This document shows, in pieces, positions 1 to 9,234 of a stretch of 64,000 nt of DNA. Each line of letters opens with the position of its first letter. Within the stretch, counting starts at the first letter, position 1. The notes under the pieces are model-generated. The model ran no database searches. It was not told the DNA's origin and saw only the letters and a program-made list of their open reading frames with translations. Origin of the DNA: Acidovorax sp. Leaf160 (lineage in GTDB: Bacteria > Pseudomonadota > Gammaproteobacteria > Burkholderiales > Burkholderiaceae_C); assembly GCF_001424265.1 (NCBI RefSeq), contig NZ_LMOV01000023.1, positions 301,416-365,415 on the forward strand. Direction: 5' to 3'. The position numbers and the translations under genes were made by a program.

Positions 1-15
1 ACGAAAGAAAGTTAC

Positions 16-200
16 TCGCCCGCCGGGGCGAAATCCCGGCCCCGGAAAGCAAAGGCCCAGCACCCGCCAGCACCGCCTCCGCAACACGCCAAGGTTTAGA
101 CAAGCTCAGCCCGAACGGTTCTGGTTGACCCCACATTCCTGCGCAACGCGCAAGAAGGTCATTCGCCCGCCAAGACGAAATCCCGGCCCCGGGAAGGAAA
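16..200. repeat. Pair of direct repeats (16-53 and 163-200)
   Basis: Both copies start tcgcccgcc, share gacgaaatcccggcccc or ggcgaaatcccggcccc, and end in a purine-rich ggaaag-type tail. They are about 147 bases apart. The sequence resembles dispersed intergenic elements that I recall from Comamonadaceae and Xanthomonas; that family assignment is from memory. Confidence 0.55.
93..118 (-). repeat. REP-like palindromic unit, copy 1
   Basis: On the minus strand this reads CCGTTCGGGCTGAGC followed by TTGTCTAAACC. It matches the unit at 37886-37911 (CCGTTCGGGCTGAGC, then CTGTCGAAGCC) at all but about four positions. Units of this type are common between genes in beta- and gammaproteobacteria. Confidence 0.6.
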
Positions 201-237
201 GACGCAGCGAGAACCCCAAAGAGCGCCCCGAAATACA

Positions 238-1113
238 TCACCGCCCCAGATAAACCTCAATCACCCGTTCATCCCCCTGCACCTCATCCAACGTCCCCTC
301 CGCCAACACCGCCCCATCACACAGCACCGTCACCTTCTCCGAAATCGTCCGGATGAACGACATGTCGTGCTCCACCACCATCAGCGAATGCTGGCCCTTC
401 AGGGAAAGGAACAGCTCGGCCGTGCGGGCCGTCTCGTCATCGGTCATGCCCGCCACCGGCTCATCGAGGAGCAGCAGCTTCGGGTCCTGCATCAGCAGCA
501 TGCCGATCTCCAGCCACTGCTTCTGGCCGTGGCTCAGCTCGCCCGCCGGCCGCGCGGGCTGGTGCGCCAGGTGGATCGTGCGCAATACCTCGGCCAGGCG
601 GTCCGACTGCGCCGAGTCGAGCCTGAAGAACATCGACGAGGCCACGCCCTTGTGCGTCTTCAATGCGAGTTCGAGGTTCTCGAACACCGTCAGCTGCTCG
701 AACACCGTGGGCTTCTGGAACTTGCGGCCGATGCCCAGGGCGGCGATCTGCGGCTCGTTGTGGCGCAGCAGGTCGATGGTGCTGCCGAAGAACACCGTGC
801 CCCGGTCGGGCCGGGTCTTGCCGGTGATGATGTCCATCATCGTGGTCTTGCCCGCGCCGTTCGGGCCAATGATGCAGCGCAGCTCGCCGGGCGCGATGTC
901 GAGGTTCAGGCCGTTGATGGCCTTGAAGCCGTCGAAGCTCACATGCACGTCTTCCAGGTACAGGATGCGGCCGTGCGTCACGTCCACCTCGCCGGGCACC
1001 GCCACGCGCGAGAAGCCCGCCGCGCGGCCGCCGGATGCGGTCTGGCCCTGCGGGGCCGGGGCCTCTGCGCCGCCCACGCGGCGCACGCCTTCTTCCATCA
1101 GGTCGGGGGTCAT
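238..1113 (-). CDS. urtD: Urea ABC transporter ATP-binding protein UrtD
   Basis: One of the two ATPases that normally power the UrtABCDE high-affinity urea importer at the inner membrane. The 291-residue product has Walker A GPNGAGKTT near residue 83, a signature motif LSHGQKQ, and Walker B LLLLDEP followed by a branched-chain-amino-acid-type (LivG) ATPase end. The first 45 residues are a low-complexity extension before the ABC core. The ATG at 1113 overlaps the urtC stop as ATGA, which indicates translational coupling. The partner ATPase urtE is not seen downstream within the window. Confidence 0.93.
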   Translation of the reverse strand: MTPDLMEEGVRRVGGAEAPAPQGQTASGGRAAGFSRVAVPGEVDVTHGRILYLEDVHVSFDGFKAINGLNLDIAPGELRCIIGPNGAGKTTMMDIITGKTRPDRGTVFFGSTIDLLRHNEPQIAALGIGRKFQKPTVFEQLTVFENLELALKTHKGVASSMFFRLDSAQSDRLAEVLRTIHLAHQPARPAGELSHGQKQWLEIGMLLMQDPKLLLLDEPVAGMTDDETARTAELFLSLKGQHSLMVVEHDMSFIRTISEKVTVLCDGAVLAEGTLDEVQGDERVIEVYLGR

Positions 1114-2303
1114 GGTGCCGCGCCCTCCTCTTTGCGCAGGCCGGCGGTGTTGGCGGTAGTGGCGTGTTGGGCGGCGGCTGCGGCGGTCGCGGCCTTCCTG
1201 GGCCGGCGCAGCAGGCCGACCACGCCGTTGGGCAGGAACAGGGTCACGGCGATGAACAGCGCGCCCAGGAAGTACAGCCAGAACTCCGGCGCCGTCACGG
1301 TGAGCCAGCTCTTGGCGCCGTTGACGATGAAGGCGCCCACGATGGGCCCGATCAGCGTGGCACGCCCGCCCACCGCGGCCCAGACCGCGATCTCGATGGA
1401 GTTGGCCGCGCTCATCTCGCCCGGGTTGATGATGCCCACCTGCGGCACGTAGAGCGCGCCGGCCACGCCGCACATCATGGCGCTGATGGTCCAGATGGTG
1501 AGCTTGTAGGGCAGCGGCGAATAGCCCGAGAACATGACGCGCGTTTCCGCGTCGCGCACGGCCTGCAGCACGCGGCCGAACTTGCTGCGCACCAGCCAGC
1601 GGCCCAGCAGGAAGAAGCCCAGCAGCGCCAGCCCGGTCAGCACGAAGAGCAGCATGCGCATGGTCGGAGTGGCAATCGGTTGGCCCAGGATGCGCTTGAA
1701 GTCGGTGAAGCCGTTGTTGCCGCCAAAGCCCGTCTCGTTGCGGAAGAAAAGCAGCATGGCCGCATACGTCATGGCCTGCGTGATGATGGAGAAGTACACG
1801 CCCTTGATGCGCGAGCGGAAGGCGAAGTAGCCGAACACGAAGGCCACGATGCCCGGCACCGCCACGACGAGGATGAGCGTGGCGAAGAAGCTGTCCGACA
1901 GCGCCCAGTGCCAGGGCAGCTCCTTCCAGTCCAGGAACACCATGAAGTCGGGCAGCTCGCTCTGGTAGTTGCCGTCGCGGCCGATCTGGCGCATGAGGTA
2001 CATGCCCATCACATAGCCGCCCAGTGCGAAAAAGAGGCCGTGGCCCAGGCTCAGGATGCCGGTGTAGCCCCAGATCAGATCCATGGCCAGCGCGCAGATG
2101 GCATAGCACATGATCTTGCCGAGCAGCGCCACGGCGTAGTCGGAGAGGTGCAGCGGGCTGCCGGCGGGCACCCACAGATTGAGGACCGGGGCCACGGCGC
2201 ACACCACGATGAGCGCCACGATGAAAGCCGACCAGCCGCCGCAAGTGAGCAGCGGTGCAGGTGCAGGCAGTTGGATGGAGGAGGAAGGCGTAGTCGTCGT
2301 CAT
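1110..2303 (-). CDS. urtC: Urea ABC transporter permease UrtC
   Basis: Second membrane subunit of the urea importer, LivM-like, with about ten hydrophobic segments spread over the length. The family feature GYTGILSLGHGLFFALGGY is present in the first third. I chose the ATG at 2303 (MTTTTPSSS, 397 residues), 17 bases after the urtB stop. An in-frame TTG at 2324 overlapping that stop would add seven residues and cannot be excluded. The last codon overlaps urtD by four bases. Confidence 0.9.
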   Translation of the reverse strand: MTTTTPSSSIQLPAPAPLLTCGGWSAFIVALIVVCAVAPVLNLWVPAGSPLHLSDYAVALLGKIMCYAICALAMDLIWGYTGILSLGHGLFFALGGYVMGMYLMRQIGRDGNYQSELPDFMVFLDWKELPWHWALSDSFFATLILVVAVPGIVAFVFGYFAFRSRIKGVYFSIITQAMTYAAMLLFFRNETGFGGNNGFTDFKRILGQPIATPTMRMLLFVLTGLALLGFFLLGRWLVRSKFGRVLQAVRDAETRVMFSGYSPLPYKLTIWTISAMMCGVAGALYVPQVGIINPGEMSAANSIEIAVWAAVGGRATLIGPIVGAFIVNGAKSWLTVTAPEFWLYFLGALFIAVTLFLPNGVVGLLRRPRKAATAAAAAQHATTANTAGLRKEEGAAP

Positions 2304-2320
2304 GTTCTGTCTCGATCCGC

Positions 2321-3901
2321 TCAATCAGCAGCACGCCCCTTGACCGCGAAGATGCCCTGCGGCCGCTTCTGGATGAAGATGATGATGAACACCAGCACGG
2401 CGATCTTGGCTAGCACGGCGCCCGTCCAGCCTTCCAGGAACTTGTTCAGCACGCCCAGGCCCAGCGCCGCATACACGGTGCCGGCCAGCTGGCCCACGCC
2501 GCCCAGCACCACCACCATGAAGGCGTCCACGATGTAGCTCTGGCCCAGGTCCGGCCCCACGTTGCCGACCTGGCTCAGCGCGCAGCCGGCCAGGCCCGCG
2601 ATGCCCGAGCCCAGCGCGAAGGCGTAGGTATCGACACGCGCCGTGTTCACGCCCATGCATGAGGCGATGGGCCGGTTCTGCGTAACGCCGCGCACGAAGA
2701 GGCCCAGGCGCGTCTTGCTGATGAGGAACGCCACGCCCGCCAGCACGGCGAAAGCGAAGGCGACGATGACCAGGCGGTTCCAGGGCAGCTGCAGGTTGTC
2801 CATCAGCTGCACGCCGCCGCTCATCCAGGCGGGGTTTTCCACGCCCACGTTCTGCGCACCGAACACGGTGCGCACCAGCTGCTGCAGCATCAGGCTGATG
2901 CCCCAGGTGGCCAGCAGGGTTTCCAGCGGCCGGCCGTAGAGGAAGCGGATCACGCCGCGCTCCAGCACCGCACCCATCAGCGCCGATGCGCAGAAGGCCA
3001 CCGGCACGGCCGCGACCAGGTACCAGTCGAACGCGCCCGGCAGGTACTTCTGGAACAGACCCTGCATCACATAGGTGGCATAGGCGCCGATCATCATCAG
3101 CTCGCCATGCGCCATGTTGATCACGCCCATCAGCCCGTAGGTAATGGCCAGGCCCAGCGCCACCAGCAGCAGGATGGAGCCCAGGCTGATGCCCGAAAAC
3201 AGCGCGGCCAGGCGCTCGCCCCACTGCAGGCGGTCTTCCACGCGCTTGAGTGCGGCCTGCATGGCGGCCCGGGCCTGGGGATCTTGTTCGTTGCGCAGCT
3301 GCTCCAGCAGCACGGTGCGCGTGGCGGGGTTGCCGCTTTCGGCCAGCTGGTTCGCCGCCTCCAGCCGGCGGGCGGGATCGCCGCTGCCGATCTGCATGCG
3401 CGCGCGGATGGCTTCCAGCCGCCGCTTCAAACCGGGGTCCTGCTCGGCCGCCAGCGCCTTCTCGATGAGCGGCAGGCGGGCCTCGTCGGTCTCTTCCTTC
3501 AGCGCGTCGATGGCCGCGCGGCGCTCGGCCACGTCGGCAGACAGCAGCTGCAGCGAAGCCAGCGCCGCGTCGAATTCACCCCGCATGCGGTTGTTGTTGA
3601 CGATGTCCTCGGCGTCGGCCGGCACGGGCACTTCCGAGCCCGTCACGGGGTCCAGCCCCTTGTCGTCCTTGACGACGATGGCCTTGCCGCCCGCAATCTT
3701 GACCGCGTCGTCCGCCATGGCGCGGATGAACGCCACCGTGGCCTCGTCCGGCGTGGCGATGGCCTGCTGCAGCGCCGCGATGCGCTCATCGGTATCGCCC
3801 GCAGCCATGGCCCGCGCAGCCTCAGCCGTGAGCGCATGCGCCTGCGCTGCGGCGCACAGCAGCAGGCAGGCGACAAGGCGTTGAAAGCTTGAGAAAAGCA
3901 T
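2321..3901 (-). CDS. urtB: Urea ABC transporter permease UrtB
   Basis: First membrane subunit of the urea importer. The 526-residue product starts with a signal peptide ending near AQAHA. A soluble alpha-helical extension of roughly 200 residues, probably periplasmic, follows; this is the normal UrtB architecture that distinguishes it from LivH. From about residue 235 it is a LivH-like permease with the motif YGLMGVINMAHGELMMIGAY. It is separated from urtA by 236 bases of repeat DNA, an unusual gap inside this operon. Confidence 0.93.
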   Translation of the reverse strand: MLFSSFQRLVACLLLCAAAQAHALTAEAARAMAAGDTDERIAALQQAIATPDEATVAFIRAMADDAVKIAGGKAIVVKDDKGLDPVTGSEVPVPADAEDIVNNNRMRGEFDAALASLQLLSADVAERRAAIDALKEETDEARLPLIEKALAAEQDPGLKRRLEAIRARMQIGSGDPARRLEAANQLAESGNPATRTVLLEQLRNEQDPQARAAMQAALKRVEDRLQWGERLAALFSGISLGSILLLVALGLAITYGLMGVINMAHGELMMIGAYATYVMQGLFQKYLPGAFDWYLVAAVPVAFCASALMGAVLERGVIRFLYGRPLETLLATWGISLMLQQLVRTVFGAQNVGVENPAWMSGGVQLMDNLQLPWNRLVIVAFAFAVLAGVAFLISKTRLGLFVRGVTQNRPIASCMGVNTARVDTYAFALGSGIAGLAGCALSQVGNVGPDLGQSYIVDAFMVVVLGGVGQLAGTVYAALGLGVLNKFLEGWTGAVLAKIAVLVFIIIFIQKRPQGIFAVKGRAAD

Positions 3902-3951
3902 GGAGAAGAACCCAAAGCGGAACGTCGAAAGAAGCAGAGCACTGGCCCTAA

Positions 3952-4133
3952 CCCCAGACCAGCAGACGCCGCGGAACCGGCTTCGCCGGGCCGCTGGCGT
4001 CGAGCAGCCCCGGGCCGGAGGCCCGAGGCGCTCGGGCTGTCCAGGCCCGCGCAGGCGGGCCTGGAGCCGCAGCCCTCGCCCCCTCCCACACGAAGCGTGA
4101 GAGAGGGGGTGAAGGCGCGCAGCGCCTCAGGGG
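3952..4133 (-). repeat. Bipartite palindromic intergenic element, copy 1 (between urtA and urtB)
   Basis: Read on the minus strand, this starts CCCCCCTGAGGCGCTGCG, just after the urtA stop. It ends with a block ACGCCAGCGGCCCGGCGAAG followed by CCGGTTCCGCGGCGTC. The same two blocks, in the same order, occur on the plus strand at 40328-40420. This copy carries about 90 extra bases between the blocks, including the hairpin CCAGGCCCGC...GCGGGCCTGG. Its place directly after urtA suggests an intercistronic mRNA structure. Confidence 0.65.
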
Positions 4134-4137
4134 GGTG

Positions 4138-5397
4138 TCACTTTTTTTCGGGTTCGTCTTTCTTCTTGTCGTTGCCCTCGATGTACGGGCTCCACGGCTT
4201 GGCCTTGACCGGGCCGGGCGTCTTCCACACCACGTTGAACTGGCCGTCGGCCTTGATCTCGCCAATGAACACGCTCTTGTGCAGGTGGTGGTTCTTCTCG
4301 TCCATCTTGCTGACGATGCCGCTGGGCGCCTGGAAGGTCTGGCCCGCCATGGCGGCGATCACCTTGTCCACGTCGGTGGTCTTGGCCTTCTCCACAGCCT
4401 GCGCCCACATGTGCACGCCGATCCAGGTGGCCTCCATCGGGTCGTTGGTCAGCGGCTTGTCCTTGTGGCCGGGAATGTTCTTGGCCTTGGCGTAGTCGCT
4501 CCACTGCTTGATGAAGGCCGTGTTGGTGGGGTTCTTGATCGACATGAAGTAGTTCCATGCCGCCAGGTGGCCGACCAGGGGCTTGGTGTCCACGCCGCGC
4601 AGCTCTTCCTCGCCCACGCTGAAGGCGACGACCGGCACATCCTTGGCCTTCAGGCCGGCGTTGCCCAGTTCCTTGTAGAAGGGCACGTTGGAGTCGCCGT
4701 TGATGGTGGAGACCACCGCCGTCTTGCCGCCCTGGCTGAACTTCTTGATGTCGGCCACGATGGTCTGGTAGTCAGAGTGGCCGAACGGGGTGTACTTCTC
4801 GTCGATGTCGGAATCCTTCACGCCCTTCGATTTCAGGTAGGCGCGCAGGATCTTGTTGGTGGTGCGGGGGTAGACATAGTCGGTGCCCAGCAGCACCCAG
4901 CGCTTGGCACCGCCGCCGTCCTTGCTCATCAGGTAGTCGACGGCGGGAATGGCCTGCTGGTTGGGCGCGGCGCCCGTGTAGAACACGTTCTTGGACAGCT
5001 CCTCGCCCTCGTACTGCACGGGGTAGAACATGAGGCCATTCATTTCCTCGACCACCGGCAGCACCGACTTGCGGCTCACGCTGGTCCAGCAGCCGAAGAT
5101 GACCGAGACCTTGTCCTGGCCCAGCAGCTGCTTGGTCTTCTCGGCGAACAGCGGCCAGTTGGAGGCCGGGTCCACCACCACGGGTTCGAGCTTCTTGCCG
5201 AGCACGCCGCCCTTGGCGTTGATGTCGTCGATGGCCATCAGCACCGTGTCTTTCAGCACGGTCTCGGAGATGGCCATGGTGCCCGACAGGCTGTGCAGCA
5301 CGCCGACCTTGATGGTGTCGGCCGCCTGGGCGGTGATGCCGGCGCTGGCCAGCGCCACGGCGGCGGTGAGGGCCTTGAGGGTGAAACGACGTTGCAT
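4138..5397 (-). CDS. urtA: Urea ABC transporter substrate-binding protein UrtA
   Basis: Periplasmic urea-binding protein that feeds the UrtBC permease. The 419-residue product begins MQRRFTLKALTAAVALAS, a signal peptide cleaved near ITAQAAD. It continues as a Peripla_BP_5/FmdD-type receptor (IKVGVLHSLSGTMAISE, then VIFGCWTSVSRKSVLPVVEE). The chosen ATG at 5397 has a GGAG about ten bases upstream; an in-frame ATG at 5466 would place non-signal sequence in front of the signal peptide. It is the first gene of the operon. Confidence 0.95.
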   Translation of the reverse strand: MQRRFTLKALTAAVALASAGITAQAADTIKVGVLHSLSGTMAISETVLKDTVLMAIDDINAKGGVLGKKLEPVVVDPASNWPLFAEKTKQLLGQDKVSVIFGCWTSVSRKSVLPVVEEMNGLMFYPVQYEGEELSKNVFYTGAAPNQQAIPAVDYLMSKDGGGAKRWVLLGTDYVYPRTTNKILRAYLKSKGVKDSDIDEKYTPFGHSDYQTIVADIKKFSQGGKTAVVSTINGDSNVPFYKELGNAGLKAKDVPVVAFSVGEEELRGVDTKPLVGHLAAWNYFMSIKNPTNTAFIKQWSDYAKAKNIPGHKDKPLTNDPMEATWIGVHMWAQAVEKAKTTDVDKVIAAMAGQTFQAPSGIVSKMDEKNHHLHKSVFIGEIKADGQFNVVWKTPGPVKAKPWSPYIEGNDKKKDEPEKK

Positions 5398-5472
5398 GGG
5401 GCAGGTACTCCAGTGGGTGGTTGATGGCATCCGTCGAGCGCTTGGCGTGAGCGGCGTCTGACGCATGGACGC

Positions 5473-5501
5473 ATCCTAGGGATGGCCCGTCACTATCGAA
5501 A
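5473..5501 (-). promoter_or_regulatory. Predicted urtA promoter
   Basis: On the minus strand TTTCGA (-35) and TAGGAT (-10) are separated by exactly 17 bases, which would start transcription near 5466, about 70 bases before the urtA ATG. The hexamers are imperfect, as expected of an activated promoter. A perfect palindrome abuts the -35 box. Confidence 0.45.
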
Positions 5502-5517
5502 TACGCCGGAGGGCGTA
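5502..5517. promoter_or_regulatory. Palindrome TACGCC-N4-GGCGTA upstream of the urtA -35 box
   Basis: Two perfect 6-bp arms flank a 4-bp spacer. The position immediately upstream of the predicted -35 hexamer is where a class II activator would bind. I cannot assign a regulator. Confidence 0.45.
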
Positions 5518-5560
5518 CGTCCCGACATCCACCAGCTCAGAACCTGACGCTTCCGGGTAC

Positions 5561-5579
5561 CGCACCCACTTGGCGTGCG
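5561..5579. promoter_or_regulatory. NtrC-like enhancer site
   Basis: CGCACCCACTTGGCGTGCG is a dyad close to the NtrC consensus GCACC-N5-GGTGC; the right half has one extra C. An additional half-site TGCACCA lies at 5603-5609. The centre is about 100 bases upstream of the sigma-54 -24 element, a usual distance for an enhancer-binding protein, and is also upstream of the urt promoter. Confidence 0.45.
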
Positions 5580-5670
5580 TGATTCACCTCCCACACACCG
5601 CATGCACCAAGTCGGCCCGCTGCGCGCCCCTCGCCCAGCGCTGCTGCCGGGTTTTTACCCATGGAGGGGT

Positions 5671-5686
5671 TGGCATGCGAGTTGCA
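5671..5686 (+). promoter_or_regulatory. Sigma-54 (RpoN) promoter for the amine-catabolism operon
   Basis: TGGCATGCGAGTTGCA carries the invariant GG (5672-5673) and GC (5684-5685) with exactly ten bases between them, matching the consensus TGGCAC-N5-TTGCA. Transcription should start about 12 bases after the GC, near 5697. This would exclude the in-frame ATG at 5661 as a translation start for the next gene. Confidence 0.8.
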
Positions 5687-5753
5687 TTATGTCGCCTGTC
5701 GACAGACGACAGATCGATGCGTCAGTCATGTCGACCCCCTTCAGGAGGTTCCC

Positions 5754-6566
5754 TTGGAAACAGCAGAGCGCAGCACCCCGCAGGCCGCACACCGGCACTG
5801 CGCCCCCATCTCTCACGCGGAGCGCCAGGTGCGCCGTGATCTGGCGGCGGCCTACCGTCTGGTGGCCCTGTACGGCATGGACGACAGCATCTACACCCAC
5901 ATTTCCGCGCGGGTGCCGGGCACCGAGGACCAGTTCCTGATCAACCCCTTCGGCATGTTGTTCCGCGACATCGCGGCCTCCTCGCTCGTGAAGATCGATC
6001 TGGAAGGCCGTCTCGTCGAACCCGGGGAACACGATGTGAACCCGGCCGGATTCACCATCCACAGCGCCGTGCACGCCGCACGGCACGACGCGGCCTGCGT
6101 GCTGCATACCCACACCGTGGCCGGGGTGGCGGTGTCGTCGCTGGCCGGTGGTCTGCAGCCCTGCAATCAGTGGGCGCTGCAGTTCCACAACCGTGTCACC
6201 TACCACGCGTTCGAGGGCATCGCGCTGGATCTGGAAGAGCGGGAGCGCCTGGTCGCCGATCTCGGCCCCACGTCGCGCGCGCTGATCCTGCGCAACCACG
6301 GGCTGGTGACACTGGGCCGCAGCGTGGCCGAAGCCTTCATCCTCATGCACAACCTGGAGCGCGCCTGCCGCGTGCAGGTGGCCATCCAGAGCACCGGGCA
6401 GGCCGTGAACCCCGTGCCAGAGCCAGTGTGCGAACTGACAGCGCGCCAGTACGAAAGCGGCGACACCAACCGTCTCGCCGCCCAGCCCACCGATCCGTAC
6501 GCCCGCGAATGGCGCGCGCTGCTGCAGCGCCTGGAGCCGCCCAGCGCGGCCTCCTTCTGCGATTGA
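5754..6566 (+). CDS. Class II aldolase/adducin-family protein
   Basis: The 270-residue product belongs to the zinc-dependent fuculose-phosphate-aldolase/adducin superfamily. The metal ligands are visible as HTHTVAG and the later RNHGLVTLG. Members act as aldolases, epimerases or decarboxylases on hydroxy-acids or sugar phosphates; the substrate here is unknown. The start is a TTG five bases after a perfect AGGAGG. The ATG at 5661 lies upstream of the sigma-54 start site and is rejected. It is the first gene of a 13-gene co-directional operon. Confidence 0.85.
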   Translation: METAERSTPQAAHRHCAPISHAERQVRRDLAAAYRLVALYGMDDSIYTHISARVPGTEDQFLINPFGMLFRDIAASSLVKIDLEGRLVEPGEHDVNPAGFTIHSAVHAARHDAACVLHTHTVAGVAVSSLAGGLQPCNQWALQFHNRVTYHAFEGIALDLEERERLVADLGPTSRALILRNHGLVTLGRSVAEAFILMHNLERACRVQVAIQSTGQAVNPVPEPVCELTARQYESGDTNRLAAQPTDPYAREWRALLQRLEPPSAASFCD

Positions 6567-6604
6567 GTCCAACGCCCCACTTCCCCCATGAAAGGTCCGC
6601 CACG

Positions 6605-8167
<1,563 letters not shown>

Positions 8168-8247
8168 ACCGGCCGGCCTGACCCTCCCCTCAACGCATGC
8201 GGTGGGCCGCCAGCCCGGGCCGCCGCATGCCCGAACCCGAGCTTGCG

Positions 8248-9222
8248 ATGAAACGACTCCAGTTCATGTCCGCGCGCATCCTGCAGGGCCTCCTCGCCCT
8301 GTTGGTGATCGCCACCGCCAACTTTCTGCTGGTCCGCGCTGCGCCGGGCGACCCCGCCTCGATCATGGCGGGCGAGGCCGGCGCGTCAGATCCGCAATTC
8401 GTGGCCCAGCTGCGCACGCAGTTCGGTCTGGACCAGCCGCTGCCCGTGCAACTGGGCCGCTACCTCGGCCACATCGCGAAGCTGGACCTGGGCTACTCGT
8501 ACCGCCAGCAGCAACCGGTAGCCGACCTGATCCTGGAGCGCCTGCCCGCCACGCTGCTGCTCACCGGCACCGCCTTCGGGCTGTCGCTGCTGTTCGGCAT
8601 CGTGCTGGGCGCGCTGGCCAGCCGCAACGCGGGCCAATGGCAGGACAGCGTCATCACCGTCGTGGCGCTGGTCTTCTACGCCACGCCGCTCTACTGGCTC
8701 GCGATGATGGCCGTGCTGCTGTTCACCGTCCAGTTCGACCTGCTGCCGGCCTTCGGCTTCTTCACGGTGGGCGCCAACCTCTCGGGCATGGCCAAGGCGC
8801 TGGACATCGCCAAGCACCTGGTGCTGCCCGCGCTGACGCTGGCGCTGTTCTACATGGCAGTCTACGCCCGCATGACGCGGGCCTCGATGCTGGAGGTGGC
8901 GCAGATGGACTTCGTGAAGACCGCGCGTGCCAAGGGCGTGCATCCGGGCCGGATCCAGCGCAAGCACATCCTGCGCAATGCGCTGCTGCCCGTGGTCACG
9001 CTGGCCGGCATCCAGGCCGGCGGAATGATCGGCGGCGCCGTGCTGACCGAGACCGTATTCGCCTGGCCCGGCATCGGCCGGCTCATGTTCGACGCCCTGC
9101 TGCAGCGCGACTACAACCTGCTGCTGGGCTGCTTCCTGTTCACCGCGGCCATGGCCGTGCTGTTCAACCTGATCACCGACTTCGTCTACACGCTGGTCGA
9201 TCCCCGCATCGAACTGGGCTGA
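8248..9222 (+). CDS. ABC transporter permease, DppB/OppB type
   Basis: Inner-membrane permease of 324 residues with about six membrane segments. It starts MKRLQFMSARILQGLLALL and carries the family motif RAAPGDPASIM. The BPD_transp_1 coupling loop is around ARMTRASMLEVAQMDFVKTA. ATG codons at 8197 and 8227 are also in frame; I chose 8248 because the hydrophobic helix then begins at the usual distance. It pairs with the next gene. Confidence 0.88.
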   Translation: MKRLQFMSARILQGLLALLVIATANFLLVRAAPGDPASIMAGEAGASDPQFVAQLRTQFGLDQPLPVQLGRYLGHIAKLDLGYSYRQQQPVADLILERLPATLLLTGTAFGLSLLFGIVLGALASRNAGQWQDSVITVVALVFYATPLYWLAMMAVLLFTVQFDLLPAFGFFTVGANLSGMAKALDIAKHLVLPALTLALFYMAVYARMTRASMLEVAQMDFVKTARAKGVHPGRIQRKHILRNALLPVVTLAGIQAGGMIGGAVLTETVFAWPGIGRLMFDALLQRDYNLLLGCFLFTAAMAVLFNLITDFVYTLVDPRIELG

Positions 9223-9234
9223 GGAGCAACCCCC

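Larger units (their letters stand above)
1..237. other. Intergenic region downstream of urtD, made of repeats
   Basis: No gene is visible here. A segment starting at 16 (core cgaaatcccggcccc) recurs at about 163-200 as a direct repeat. Read on the minus strand, each copy contains a GCCGGG/CCCGGC-type stem. A REP-like sequence lies between them at 93-118. In related bacteria urtE follows urtD closely, but it is not within these 237 bases, so it must lie further left or be absent. Confidence 0.6.
5398..5753. other. Divergent control region between urtA and the amine operon
   Basis: No gene. In order from left to right it holds a 70-base urtA leader, a sigma-70-like urt promoter (5473-5501), a perfect palindrome (5502-5517), an NtrC-like dyad (5561-5579), a further TGCACCA half-site (5603-5609), a sigma-54 promoter (5671-5686), and an AGGAGG at 5743-5748 serving the first gene on the right. 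Confidence 0.7.

Noticed and set aside
5661-5753. ATG at 5661 as the start of the class II aldolase gene
   Set aside because: It lies upstream of the predicted sigma-54 start site (about 5697), the first 31 residues do not resemble the family, and a perfect AGGAGG with a TTG at 5754 gives the normal domain start.
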